A DNA stretch of 64,000 bases, from positions 62,001 through 126,000 of the forward strand of contig NZ_JAUXSP010000019.1 in NCBI RefSeq assembly GCF_030679875.1. The letters run 5' to 3'. Positions 48,336 to 57,212 of this stretch are shown one piece after another. The number at the start of each line of letters is the position of its first letter. Position 1 is the stretch's first letter. The position numbers and the translations under genes were made by a program. The notes beneath the pieces are model-generated. The model was not told where the DNA came from, did no database searches, and saw only the letters and a program-made list of their open reading frames with translations. This stretch comes from Phenylobacterium sp. (GTDB taxonomy: Bacteria > Pseudomonadota > Alphaproteobacteria > Caulobacterales > Caulobacteraceae).

Positions 48336-49361
48336 CTAGACAGCGAAAATCCAGTCACCTGTCAGGCTGCCAATATCGACGCCGACGAGGACCATCTGAG
48401 CCCCGCCAACCATGTTGATCGCAACGTCAGCGCCGACCTGCGCAACTGTGTAAGCTGTGCCTTTCTCGAGCTGCACTCTGTCCCCCTGCGCTCGACTGAA
48501 GTCCAACACCATATCGATGCCGGCATCGCCGAAGGTATGGAAGATATCGCTGCCTGCCCCCCCGCTGAGCGTATCAGCGTCCCTATCACCTGAAATCCAA
48601 TCATCGCCGGGGCCACCGTAGAGCACATCGTTTCCCTTGCCCCCTCGGATAAGGTCACCACCCCCTAAACTCGTCTTGGCGCCGCCATAGCAAGTATCAT
48701 TCCCGAGGTTTCCATAGACGATATCCCGCCCTTCGCCTCCAATCAGAAGGTCATTGCCTTTTCCACCAACAACCCAGTCATCGCCTTTGCCGCCATTCAG
48801 ACTATCATCTCCAGCGTTACCGTGAAGGTCATCAAATTCGTCGCTACCTTCAATGGAGTCGTTGCCATCTTCCCCCCGAACATAACCCGATCGACCGACC
48901 CTGATGACATCGTCCCCACTCCCACCAAAGACGGTATCGTTTTCCAACATCTGGCTTGTGTTTACAGATGTCGAAATTGTGTCGTTTCCTCCGCCTGCAA
49001 AAATAACATCGCTTCCCAACCCCGAATAAATGCGATCTGATAAATCCGAACCATATACAAAGTCATCACCGTCAAGGAACGGATAAAATCCCATTTGTAT
49101 ATCGTAGGCTACATCGGCTAAATTAGTAGATATATCCTCAATTGAACCGACAAATTGCCCACTTGTAAAAACTTCAATTCTATTGACAATGCCGTTTGTC
49201 AAAGAATTGTTGCTATTAATACCAAATGTTCCCCACACACGGATTTCGTGGGTGAAATTCGTCAGCTTTGCAAATGAGCTGGAATATTCTTCGACCTCGA
49301 AATATTTGATCGTACTCAGTACGTTAACGAAGTTAATCCCGGATACATTTACGATAGCCAT
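48336..49361 (-). CDS. RTX-type calcium-binding secreted protein
   Basis: 341 residues from the ATG at 49361. After an N-terminal domain of unrecognised type (about 1-100, with VNVSGINFVNVLSTIKYFEV) come about twelve GGxGxDxUx nonapeptides (for example GGSGDDVIR, GGKGDDWVV, GGAGSDIFH), giving a calcium-binding beta-roll, and a C-terminal tail GSLTGDWIFAV of type I secretion kind. It should be exported by a type I ABC system, but none is in the window. The role (adhesin, S-layer-like or enzyme) is unknown. Base composition is lower than in the core genome. Confidence 0.85.
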   Translation of the reverse strand: MAIVNVSGINFVNVLSTIKYFEVEEYSSSFAKLTNFTHEIRVWGTFGINSNNSLTNGIVNRIEVFTSGQFVGSIEDISTNLADVAYDIQMGFYPFLDGDDFVYGSDLSDRIYSGLGSDVIFAGGGNDTISTSVNTSQMLENDTVFGGSGDDVIRVGRSGYVRGEDGNDSIEGSDEFDDLHGNAGDDSLNGGKGDDWVVGGKGNDLLIGGEGRDIVYGNLGNDTCYGGAKTSLGGGDLIRGGKGNDVLYGGPGDDWISGDRDADTLSGGAGSDIFHTFGDAGIDMVLDFSRAQGDRVQLEKGTAYTVAQVGADVAINMVGGAQMVLVGVDIGSLTGDWIFAV

Positions 49362-49680
49362 AGTTTTAACCCAACCTAACAACTGTATATATTGTGGGGC
49401 GGTCTAATTTTCTATCTAGAGATTTTCGACGCTGCCTAGCGCTCAGAAAGTTAGCGACAGAATTAAATCAATAAAATCACCGGCTCCTGTGTGGTGATTT
49501 TTAACCACGGTCAGTCAACTCCGCGTTGAAATTTTACTGACCCGGTTCGCGAAAGCTGGATCGTTCTGAGCTAGAATTTTCGGCGCCGGATTTCCCAAAC
49601 GGGGGCGCGCGAAGGTCCGGTTTCTGATCCGGGCCCAAGGTCTGTTGATGGCGCGATGCGGCGCTACCGGACATGGGCGT
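49362..49680. other. gap upstream of the RTX gene
   Basis: 319 bases, AT-rich up to about 49550 and then GC-rich. It probably holds the promoter of the RTX gene (minus strand). No gene, repeat or tRNA was seen. Confidence 0.5.
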
Positions 49681-50151
49681 TCAGCCTGGCCCTTCGTCGT
49701 CTGCCGCAATGCCGAACAGTCGCTCGAATAGATCGGGATCGAGTTCAGTTGGCTCGCCCGGCACGGGTAGGTTGGCCGCCCTACGAAAGTCCCCAATCGC
49801 GGCGAGAAGGTCTTCCAACTCTTTTGGCTTGTTTATGCGGCCGGGCGATTTACGTACCGCGTCGACGGCACTCTCCACCTCCTGCAGAGATCTGCTGAGC
49901 CAAAGGAGCCTTCGCCGGAGCTTGGCTCGAGCACTGGCGCGAGGCCTTTTGGAAGCACGCCCGAACGTGCTTCGGCGGAAAAGCTCCCGAAGTTCGGCAG
50001 GGGAGATGTCGCTCCCATATTCCTCCCGAATCTCGTCGTCGGTGACGCCATCAGGATCGGCCTCCATTCGACGTTGGAAGGCCAACAAAGACTCAAACGA
50101 AAAATCGTCTTCGCGAAGCCCTATGCCAGCAAGGCCTTCGTTCTCAGCCAT
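49681..50151 (-). CDS. hypothetical protein
   Basis: 156 residues, very charged and helical (REDDFSFESLLAFQRRMEA, ELRELFRRSTFGRASKRPRA), with a basic middle and acidic ends. No domain recognised; it could bind nucleic acid. It lies between the RTX gene and the iteron-like region. The codon use looks coding, but no homologue was recognised. Confidence 0.45.
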   Translation of the reverse strand: MAENEGLAGIGLREDDFSFESLLAFQRRMEADPDGVTDDEIREEYGSDISPAELRELFRRSTFGRASKRPRASARAKLRRRLLWLSRSLQEVESAVDAVRKSPGRINKPKELEDLLAAIGDFRRAANLPVPGEPTELDPDLFERLFGIAADDEGPG

Positions 50152-50825
50152 GTCTCTTTCTCGTGTCGCCAGCGGAAAGCGTCAGGCATGCGCCTTCCGC
50201 AGTCAGGAGCATGTCCGACTTGGGGCGCGGTGCCAACGTCCGCTCTTGGCGCAGACCTGAAATGGGGCAGCCGGGGCCCTCCCGCGTCAGCTGGTTCACG
50301 GTCGGCCGTAAGCTCGCAGCGTCCGCACCGCACGCACTGTTACCAGGCCCCTCCACTCGGCAACGGCAGCCGACCCCGGCGGAGTCCAGTTGATGGGCCA
50401 TCCGCCGTCATCCTGTTGCGCCTGCTCCAATTGCGTGAGCGTCGTTCAGTCCCAGGCGAGGACCTGGCTCTGTCCTCACAGCAGCGTCAACGAGAGCAAG
50501 AGGGTGCTGCTCGGAACCGGACCGGGACTATGGCCCGTGGATGACAATCCCTCGGACCCTGCCATCACAGCACCCCCCATTTCCGCAGATCGCGAGACAC
50601 TCGCCCGGGCCAACCGGCCCGCCAACCCTGACGCTACGGACTTCGTAGACCGGGTGAGGGCCGTCTTTGGCCCAGGCGTCGCGGTCACATACTTGGGCCC
50701 CGCTCGCCCTCGACGCGTTGGGGGGACCCGCCCTCGGGCCGCTAAGTTACAGGGTTATATTCTCTGTTAAGGGTAGTTGCCGGGCTCACAACCTACTGGA
50801 AAAGCAGCGTTCTTGACCAAATCCA
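50152..50825. other. gap without a convincing gene
   Basis: 674 bases. Open frames on both strands are short, Pro/Ser/Arg-rich, and do not resemble proteins. Nothing else was seen except the start of the repeats at 50826. Confidence 0.5.
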
Positions 50826-51045
50826 GTTCCCATCATCCCGAACGCGAGTTCCGTGAAACCCGACCGTGGGGTTCCCACACTCCCGCGCCCCCAGTTCCTG
50901 TAGTCCCGAAATCGCCGAGATCGGCCTTCTATGGTGCGGCTGAAGTTCCCCATTTCCCGAGGCTAGTTCCTATAAGCCCGTGCCAACCCCCTAAAAGGGT
51001 TCCTGTAATCCCGACTCACGCGCGATTTTGGTTCCCACAATCCCG
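50826..51045 (+). repeat. array of eight 15-bp iteron-like direct repeats
   Basis: The core GTTCC-N5-TCCCG-like motif (consensus about GTTCCYRTAATCCCG) occurs at 50826, 50848, 50871, 50894, 50945, 50966, 50999 and 51031, each exactly 15 bases long. The first four starts are 22, 23 and 23 bases apart, which is two helical turns. GTTCC and the final CCCG are the most constant parts. An inverted ninth copy lies at 51264-51278. This is the layout of plasmid replication iterons or a repeated operator; no intact Rep gene is next to it. Confidence 0.8.
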
Positions 51046-51237
51046 TGCTCGCCGCCGCCAGCAGAGAAAGCAGCCATTGTGTAGCTTCGCTGGCCCCCTT
51101 CCGTTCCGCTCTTGTTCCTGGTTCCTTCCTCGACCCGGGATTTGAGGAACCTCTACTGCCCAGCTTTGTCGGCCTGCCCGGACGATTCGAGCATCAAACC
51201 GGGCTGCGACTAGCGGTCGCGCGGGATTAGCGGAACC

Positions 51238-51615
51238 TCACGCACCGCCGTCGACCTTCAGGTCGGGATTTCGGGAACCACCCAATTGCGAGAGCGCAGC
51301 GCGAATGAGCGCATGCTCCATCCATTGGGCCACCCAGGCCGTAGGCGTGCGGGCATAGAACAGTGCGTCGAGGCCGTATTCTGAAGCGGCCGGATCCGAC
51401 TTGAACATCCGCGTACTCGGAAGCTGGCGCACTAGGCGCTCGGCGAGTTCTTCGGCGCGGCGGCCACGATTGCGCTGAGGTTCGCGGTAGATGATCCAGT
51501 CGCCGACGGCCGCCTGGGCGGCGTCTACATAGTTGCGCTGCGTAGGAAAGTGACAGCGGCGCACGGCCTCATCGTCGTAGCCGGAATTCGGCTTGGTATC
51601 GAAGACCGCCTTCAT
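51238..51615 (-). pseudogene. HNH endonuclease-like N-terminus joined to unrelated sequence
   Basis: The first 50 residues, VFDTKPNSGYDDEAVRRCHF and AVGDWIIYREPQRNRGRRA, match the N-terminus (PUA-like part) of a family of HNH endonucleases that continues for over 200 residues. Here the similarity stops after RRA, and a different 75-residue tail follows (YGLDALFYARTPTAWVAQW). No HNH motif is present. It looks like a fused gene end after a deletion. The 3' end contains the inverted iteron copy (51264-51278). Confidence 0.55.
51264..51278 (-). repeat. inverted copy of the iteron-like repeat
   Basis: On the minus strand GTTCCCGAAATCCCG, agreeing with the consensus of the array at 50826-51045. 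It overlaps the 3' end of the HNH-like pseudogene. Confidence 0.7.
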
Positions 51616-51849
51616 CGGTGCAGTGGAGCTTTGCTCGGTGGTCGCGTCAATGGGCGAGCGTCCGGCCTCCGGCGTAGACCACGCGCGCCACTCACCGGCG
51701 GCCGGGCGACTGAGATTACCAAGCTGGCCTAGCCGACCAGCCTGCAGCTCCGAGACCGTCCCTCCGCGGCTTCATTCCGAGGGGCCGAACGGCAGGTGAT
51801 TTCGTTAACGGGGCGGGGGCTGAGCCGGCGAATTTCAATAGTCTTACGG
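51616..51849. other. gap upstream of the HNH-like fragment
   Basis: About 230 bases before the palindromes. No gene or clear site was seen. Confidence 0.4.
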
Positions 51850-51897
51850 TCGTCCCACGATCGTCTCACATTCTGTCCGATTTTGGCTCACGTGAGC
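51850..51897. repeat. two short palindromes upstream of the 11-bp array
   Basis: TCGT-CCC-ACGA (51850-51860) and the perfect 12-bp palindrome GCTCACGTGAGC (51886-51897). The sequence CTCAC of these also recurs in the tandem repeats that follow. They could be binding sites for an initiator or a regulator. Confidence 0.5.
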
Positions 51898-51902
51898 TCG
51901 AT

Positions 51903-51990
51903 CTTCTCACTTCCTTCTCACTTCCTTCTCACTTGCTTCTCACTTGCTTCTCACTTGCTTCCTACTTCCTTCCTACTTCCTTCCTATTCG
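51903..51990 (+). repeat. 11-bp tandem repeat, eight units
   Basis: Eight consecutive 11-base units based on CTTCTCACTTS: units 1-5 are CTTCTCACTTC or CTTCTCACTTG, units 6-7 CTTCCTACTTC, and the last CTTCCTATTCG. A period of 11 is close to one helical turn. The pyrimidine-rich strand is +. It lies about 0.9 kb from the iteron-like array. Confidence 0.85.
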
Positions 51991-51999
51991 TCTCACGTT

Positions 52000-52524
52000 T
52001 GGCCCTCTGCGCGGTCCATGCGCCACCGCCTCCGGCTGCGCTGGTTGGAGACCCCCTTTTTTGACGTTTCTGACCCCCTTTTCGGCTGCTGTTGTCTCGA
52101 GGTTTGGTGATTTTCCGACCCTTAATCTGGCGATAGACCATACGCACCCTCACAGGGTGGGTAAGTCTCTGTAATTTAATGGAAACGCGGCGTGCCCAGT
52201 CGTGAAGTGGTAGTACCAGAGCGACTACAGCGCGCTGCTAAGTCTTTGAACTTAAAGCGTGAGATGCCCGAAATTGGTATTACCAACGGTATTCCAGCGG
52301 TCCTGCAAACCGGCGATGGCAGAGGCCTTGCGCGCTGAGACGCCAGTCAGGCCGCGAAAGGCCGCTACGACCGGCGAGCCGGTCGCCAAACTGTTAACTG
52401 CCTTTGCCCCGGACGACCGGGTGATTGCATCAATTGAAACCGCGACCTTGGGCCGGCGCTCATCCTCGAGAAAGGGAGAAGGAAGGGAGGAGGGGAGCGA
52501 CGAAGCGTTTGAAGGAGAGATCGC
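52000..52524. other. gap with one inverted repeat, no convincing gene
   Basis: 525 bases. The only structure seen is CACCCT-CAC-AGGGTG at 52145-52159. Open frames on either strand are not protein-like. The strong ribosome site for the following gene is at 52512-52518. Confidence 0.45.
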
Positions 52525-53043
52525 ATGTCGCACTCACATGTCTCGGAATCCCCTGGCGGGGGTCAGTTGTCGGCTGAGGCCGCGGCCCTGATCGAGGAGC
52601 AGCTTTGTACCTCCATCCCCGATGGCGCCGGGCGGGTCGCCCACCACAATATCGTTCAGCGGCGGCTGAAAGCGGTAGGGGACCGCCTGGGGTACGAGGC
52701 CAGATTGGAGCACCACGTCCCGATCGGGTGTCGTGGCGACGCCGGGCGTGTCGATCTGGTCTGGGAGAGCGCCGATGGCCGCCGCCGGGTGGCCTTCGAG
52801 GTGGGCTCCTATCGCCGTCGCGGGTCCGCCGCCAAGCTGCTGCACATGGCCACCACCCATCAGCCTGTGTGGGTCTTGATCGGTCCCACCAGCCCGCCGC
52901 GCTAGCGCGACCTCGATCTCTCAGAGTTACAGTTCATCTGCGTCGACCGAGAGCGGCTGCCGCCATTCAAGCCCAAGACGCCGCATCATTTCGTCTATGC
53001 TGCGGTTGTGCGGCGCGGGCAGGCGGGGTTCACCCGGGCATGA
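52525..53043 (+). pseudogene. possible nuclease-like gene with in-frame amber stop
   Basis: A good ribosome site (AAGGAGA) precedes the ATG at 52525. The frame reads RVDLVWESADGRRRVAFEV then GSYRRRGSAAKLL, VWVLIG, to a TAG at 52903-52905, and then continues in the same frame RDLDLSELQFICVDRERL to a TGA at 53041. The VDLVW...AFEVG pattern recalls a PD-(D/E)xK nuclease core with a Gly in place of the Lys, so activity is doubtful. After the amber, 45 more codons look equally coding. Single nonsense mutation is the simplest reading. Confidence 0.6.
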
Positions 53044-53096
53044 TCCGCGCTATCATCCGCCGTGCCCAACCGACCGTCGCTGCAACCCAGGAAAAG

Positions 53097-53258
53097 ATGA
53101 TGGACAGCGCCAATGACGCCCCGAGACAACCCGCCACCAGCGCTGATCTCGATGCGAGGTTCGAGCAACTTGGGAAGCGGGTCAGCTTCCGCATTGTGCA
53201 GCTCTGCTTTGTCGTGGCGCTAACCTACACCGCGGTGCAGATCTGGCTGGCGGGGTAA
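53097..53258 (+). CDS. small membrane protein
   Basis: 53 residues, a polar N-terminus with a short helix (SADLDARFEQLGKRVSF) and one C-terminal membrane helix (IVQLCFVVALTYTAVQIWL). A ribosome site AGGA at 53090 precedes the ATG at 53097. An in-frame ATG at 53040 overlaps the stop of the interrupted gene and would give 72 residues. Function unknown; the orientation is that of a tail-anchored protein. Confidence 0.5.
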   Translation: MMDSANDAPRQPATSADLDARFEQLGKRVSFRIVQLCFVVALTYTAVQIWLAG

Positions 53259-53515
53259 GGCGGGCCAGCGGGAGGCCGCCTAGGGCGCTGATCCTCAGCG
53301 AGTCCGGGGGGCGCTGCAGTCCCTAGCGTGCCGACCGATTGATGTTGGCGCATTCGGATCGTCGCCACAAAAGCTGAGAAAATCTGATCCGGTCCCCGAA
53401 CCCCTTGCTGTCGCCGGTTGAGAGACGGGCGCCGGGTCAAGGAGCCCAATCACGCGTCTGGGTTGCCAGGATGCGTCCGGATGGTGCTAGCTAAGCCGCT
53501 CGGGGGCGTGCGCTT

Positions 53516-55351
53516 ATGAACCACCAGACATTGTCGGCCTTCATCTGGTCCGTGGCGGACCTTCTGCGGGGGGATTATAAGCCCGCCGACTACGCCAAGG
53601 TGATCCTGCCCTTCACGGTGCTGCGGCGGCTGGACTGCGTCCTCGCCCCGACGAAGGCCGCTGTGCTGGCGGAGCTGGCGGTGCGCTCTCAGGCCGGCGT
53701 GAACCCCGACCCCTTCCTGAAGCGCAAGGCCGGTCAGAGCTTCTTCAACGCCTCGCCCATGGACCTGCAGAAGCTGCTGGGCGACCCGGACAATGTGCGG
53801 GCCAACCTGGAGGCCTACGTCCAGGGCTTCTCCGAAGAGGTCCGCGACATCTTCGAGCGGTTCGAGTTCGCCGTTCAGATCGACCGGCTGGCCAAGTCCA
53901 AGCTGCTCTATCAGGTGGCCGAGAAGTTCGCGGCCATCGATCTGCATCCCGACCGGGTGACGAACAGCCAGATGGGCTCGGTCTTCGAGGAGCTGATCCG
54001 CAAGTTCGCCGAGCTGTCCAACGAGACCGCGGGCGAGCACTTCACCCCCCGCGACGTCATCCGCCTCATGGTGGACCTGCTGTTCGTCGAGGACGATGAC
54101 GCCCTGACCAAGCCCGGCATCGTCCGCAGCATCTATGACCCCACGGCGGGCACCGGCGGCATGCTCTCGGTGGCCGAAGAGTATCTGACCAGCGGCGGCC
54201 ATCAGGCGGCGGTGCGGCTGTTTGGCCAGGAGTTGAACCCGGAGTCCTACGCGATCTGCAAGGCCGACATGCTGATCAAGGGTCAGGACGTGTCGAACAT
54301 CGCGTTTGGCAACACGCTCTCGGAGGACGGTCACGTCGGGAAGACCTTCGACTACATGCTGGCCAATCCGCCCTTCGGCGTGGAGTGGAAGAAGGTCGAG
54401 AAGGAGGTCCGGCGGGAGCATGATCAGATGGGCCATGCCGGCCGCTTTGGCCCTGGCCTGCCCCGGGTGTCGGACGGCTCGCTGCTGTTCCTCATGCACA
54501 TGCTGTCCAAGATGCGGCCCCATGCGGAGGGCGGCTGTCGGTTCGGCATCGTGCTGAACGGCTCGCCCCTGTTCACCGGCGGGGCCGGCAGCGGCGAGAG
54601 CGACATCAGACGCCACCTGCTGGAGAACGATCTGGTGGAAGCCATCGTCGCCATGCCCACCGACATGTTCTTCAACACCGGCATCGCCACCTATGTCTGG
54701 ATCATCAGCAACCGGAAGCCGGACCACCGCCGGGGCCTCGTCCAGCTGATCGACGGCTCGGGCTTCGGCCGCAAGATGCGCAAGACCCTCGGCTCCAAGC
54801 GCAAGGAGCTGGGGGAGGCGGAGATCGCCGCGATCACCCAGCTGTTTGGCCGCTGCGAAGCCGCAGATGTCGCTATCACTTTCGACGCCGCCGGCAAGGA
54901 GGTGGACCGGGTGGCGGTTCCTGAAGGCGAGGCCGCGCCCGCCCCGCCGGTAGGGGGGAGGGTGAAGATCGCTCCCTTGTCGCGCCTCTTGCCGACCACT
55001 GCCTTTGGCTATCGCACCATCACCGTCGAGCGGCCGCTGCTGGACGAGCTAGGCCGCCCTGTGACGTTCGAGAAGGGCAAGAACAAGGGCAAGCCCCAGC
55101 CCGACAGCGCCTTGCGGGATACCGAGAATGTGCCGTTGTCCGAGGATGTGCAGGCCTATTTCGAGCGCGAGGTCCTGCCCCACGCCCCCGACGCCTGGAT
55201 CGACCCCGCCAAAACCAAGGTCGGCTTTGAGATACCCTTCAACCGCCAGTTCTATGTCTTCGAACCCCCACGCCTCCTGGAGGAGATCGACGCAGACCTG
55301 AAGTTGGTGACGGACAGGATCAAGGCGATGATAGCGGAGTTGGCCGCGTGA
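53516..55351 (+). CDS. hsdM: type I restriction-modification DNA methyltransferase subunit
   Basis: 611 residues, an N6-adenine methyltransferase: SAM site DPTAGTGG at 208 and catalytic NPPF at 284-287. The N-terminal helical domain begins MNHQTLSAFIWSVADLL. The C-terminus is about 80 residues longer than classic HsdM. It heads a five-gene operon, hsdM-hsdS-X-hsdR-Y, and ends with a GTGA overlap with hsdS. Codon use is GC-rich and host-like, in contrast to hsdS. Confidence 0.97.
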   Translation: MNHQTLSAFIWSVADLLRGDYKPADYAKVILPFTVLRRLDCVLAPTKAAVLAELAVRSQAGVNPDPFLKRKAGQSFFNASPMDLQKLLGDPDNVRANLEAYVQGFSEEVRDIFERFEFAVQIDRLAKSKLLYQVAEKFAAIDLHPDRVTNSQMGSVFEELIRKFAELSNETAGEHFTPRDVIRLMVDLLFVEDDDALTKPGIVRSIYDPTAGTGGMLSVAEEYLTSGGHQAAVRLFGQELNPESYAICKADMLIKGQDVSNIAFGNTLSEDGHVGKTFDYMLANPPFGVEWKKVEKEVRREHDQMGHAGRFGPGLPRVSDGSLLFLMHMLSKMRPHAEGGCRFGIVLNGSPLFTGGAGSGESDIRRHLLENDLVEAIVAMPTDMFFNTGIATYVWIISNRKPDHRRGLVQLIDGSGFGRKMRKTLGSKRKELGEAEIAAITQLFGRCEAADVAITFDAAGKEVDRVAVPEGEAAPAPPVGGRVKIAPLSRLLPTTAFGYRTITVERPLLDELGRPVTFEKGKNKGKPQPDSALRDTENVPLSEDVQAYFEREVLPHAPDAWIDPAKTKVGFEIPFNRQFYVFEPPRLLEEIDADLKLVTDRIKAMIAELAA

Positions 55352-56685
55352 GCCTTCGACATCGAAATGGTTTTAGGGATGCCGGAATCGAGTGGGTAGA
55401 CAGTCTCCCGACGGACTGGAGGGAAGGCCGCCTTCGATGGCTAGCCCGGCTCTACGCCGGCGGCACTCCTAACCGTGCGGACGAAAGCTTTTGGACAGAC
55501 GGCACGATCCCCTGGCTGAACTCTGGCACGGTCAATCAGGGGCTTATCAAGGAGCCTTCAGCATTCATTACTGAAGATGCGTTGGCGAACAGTAGCGCGC
55601 GGTGGGTTCCTGCTGGGGCTCTGGTGATGGCCCTCGCTGGGCAGGGCAAGACCAAGGGCATGGTCGCGCAAATGGGCTTCACTGCGACTTGCAATCAATC
55701 CATGGCGGCTATCGTGCCGAGAAGAGGGGTCGATGCTCGCTACGTCATGTGGTGGCTGACCGCCAACTATCAGAACATAAGAAACATGGCCGGAGGCGAC
55801 CTGCGCGACGGGCTTAACCTGGATCTTCTTGGCGATATCGGGTGCCCAGTGCCGCCAACTGATGAGCAACAATTCATCGCGTCTTTCCTCGACCGCGAGA
55901 CGGTCAAGATCGACGCCCTAGTGGATGAGCAGCGGCGGCTCATCGAGCTGTTGAAAGAGAAGCGACAGGCCGTCATCTCCCACGCCGTCACCAAGGGCCT
56001 CGACCCCTCCGTGCCCATGAAGGACTCCGGCTTCGAGTGGTTAGGCGAGGTGCCGGAGCATTGGGATCTGGTCAGTGTTGGCCGATCCTGTGAATTGCTG
56101 TCATACGGCTTCACCAACCCGATGCCGACCACGGATGAAGGTCCCTATCTGCTGACGGCAAACGATATTGGTGAAAACGTTGTTGCCTATGAAACGGCAA
56201 GAAGGACAAGCCGAGAAGCGTTTGAGCAGCTCCTTACCGACAAGAGTCGTCCAAGGCGTGGAGATGTGTTGCTGACGAAGGATGGAACACTTGGCCGACT
56301 GGCCGTGCATGACGGCCGAGCCGCGTGTATAAATCAATCCGTTGCGGTTCTCCGCCCGCGGCAAGAAGTTGTTCCTGAGTTTCTCGCCAATGCGTTAGCT
56401 AGCGAGCCCTACCAAGGCAGAATGATCTTTGAGGCGGGGGGCACGACAATCAAGCACATCTACGTGAGCAGATTGGCCAAGATGCCGTTCGCCCTGCCCC
56501 CAAGGCAAGAGATGACACGCATTGCCAAGTTCGCCAGCGAGCAACGACTTAAGCTTGATGGCCTGAGCCGGGCAGCGGCTGATGTGGAGGCGCTATTGCT
56601 CGAGCGACGCGCGGCCCTGATCTCAGCCGCCGTCACCGGCGAGATTGACGTTCGCGCGTCTGAGGAGGGGTCCAGAGCAGCATGA
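55348..56685 (+). CDS. hsdS: type I restriction-modification specificity subunit
   Basis: 445 residues with two target-recognition domains (about 10-190 and 230-400), each followed by a conserved helical spacer: the central one EQQFIASFLDRETVKIDALV, LLKEKRQAVISHAVTKGLD, and the C-terminal one RQEMTRIAKFASEQRLKLDG, LLERRAALISAAVTGEIDV. HsdS sets the DNA sequence recognised by the whole complex. GTG start in the hsdM stop; stop overlaps gene X (ATGA). The recognition domains are lower in GC than hsdM/hsdR, as usual for swapped TRDs. Confidence 0.96.
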   Translation: MSLRHRNGFRDAGIEWVDSLPTDWREGRLRWLARLYAGGTPNRADESFWTDGTIPWLNSGTVNQGLIKEPSAFITEDALANSSARWVPAGALVMALAGQGKTKGMVAQMGFTATCNQSMAAIVPRRGVDARYVMWWLTANYQNIRNMAGGDLRDGLNLDLLGDIGCPVPPTDEQQFIASFLDRETVKIDALVDEQRRLIELLKEKRQAVISHAVTKGLDPSVPMKDSGFEWLGEVPEHWDLVSVGRSCELLSYGFTNPMPTTDEGPYLLTANDIGENVVAYETARRTSREAFEQLLTDKSRPRRGDVLLTKDGTLGRLAVHDGRAACINQSVAVLRPRQEVVPEFLANALASEPYQGRMIFEAGGTTIKHIYVSRLAKMPFALPPRQEMTRIAKFASEQRLKLDGLSRAAADVEALLLERRAALISAAVTGEIDVRASEEGSRAA

Positions 56686-57212
56686 ACCTCCAGTCGCTTC
56701 TGGCGCGCCTCCCGTCCCTCTCGAATGCAGACCGCGCCCAACTCCGGGCAAACTGCGAGCGTTGGCGTGCGAGCGGGACGGCTGAACAGAAGGCCGCCGC
56801 TGAAGCCGTCTTTGAGGCGATGGCAGCGCAGGAGGAGGCAGACGTCGCCAGCCTTTATGAGCGACTAAAGAATCAACCCCTCTCGCATCGTGTGGTCGAG
56901 GCCTTTCGCGTCGCACCGATGAGCGAGAATGAGCGCAAGACGATCCAGGCGCTGCTGGACAACCCCGGTGCGTCATCGACCGAGTTGAGCCGTGTGTGCG
57001 GACACGACAGCATGATCTGGCAAATGCACTTCGGGAACCTCTGCAAGGAGCGGGAAGCCCGCCTGTGGCCCGCGCCCAAGGCTGAGACCCGTGAGGGGCA
57101 TTTTTATAGTGGCATCCTGGCGGACATCGATCCTGAGACCAACCGGTTCACCATGAGGCCCGAAGCGGTCGCGGCGTTCGCCGAGCTGGGTCTGAAAGCG
57201 CGCCCACGGTGA
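56682..57212 (+). CDS. unrecognised protein X inside the type I RM operon
   Basis: 176 residues. A helical N-terminus (residues 1-70, LLARLPSLSNADRAQLRANC, AAAEAVFEAMAAQEEADVAS) is followed by a helix-turn-helix-like segment NPGASSTELSRVCGHDSMIW and QMHFGNLCKEREARLW, then RFTMRPEAVAAFAELGL. The latter part looks like a winged-helix DNA-binding module with a small extension. It starts in the hsdS stop (ATGA) and its stop overlaps the hsdR GTG (GTGA). Possible roles are a restriction-control or accessory DNA-binding subunit; this is inference from position. Confidence 0.7.
   Translation: MNLQSLLARLPSLSNADRAQLRANCERWRASGTAEQKAAAEAVFEAMAAQEEADVASLYERLKNQPLSHRVVEAFRVAPMSENERKTIQALLDNPGASSTELSRVCGHDSMIWQMHFGNLCKEREARLWPAPKAETREGHFYSGILADIDPETNRFTMRPEAVAAFAELGLKARPR

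Noticed and set aside
50826..51045. CRISPR array
   Set aside because: Copies are 15 bases and variable inside, spacing is irregular and too short for spacers, and no cas genes are present.
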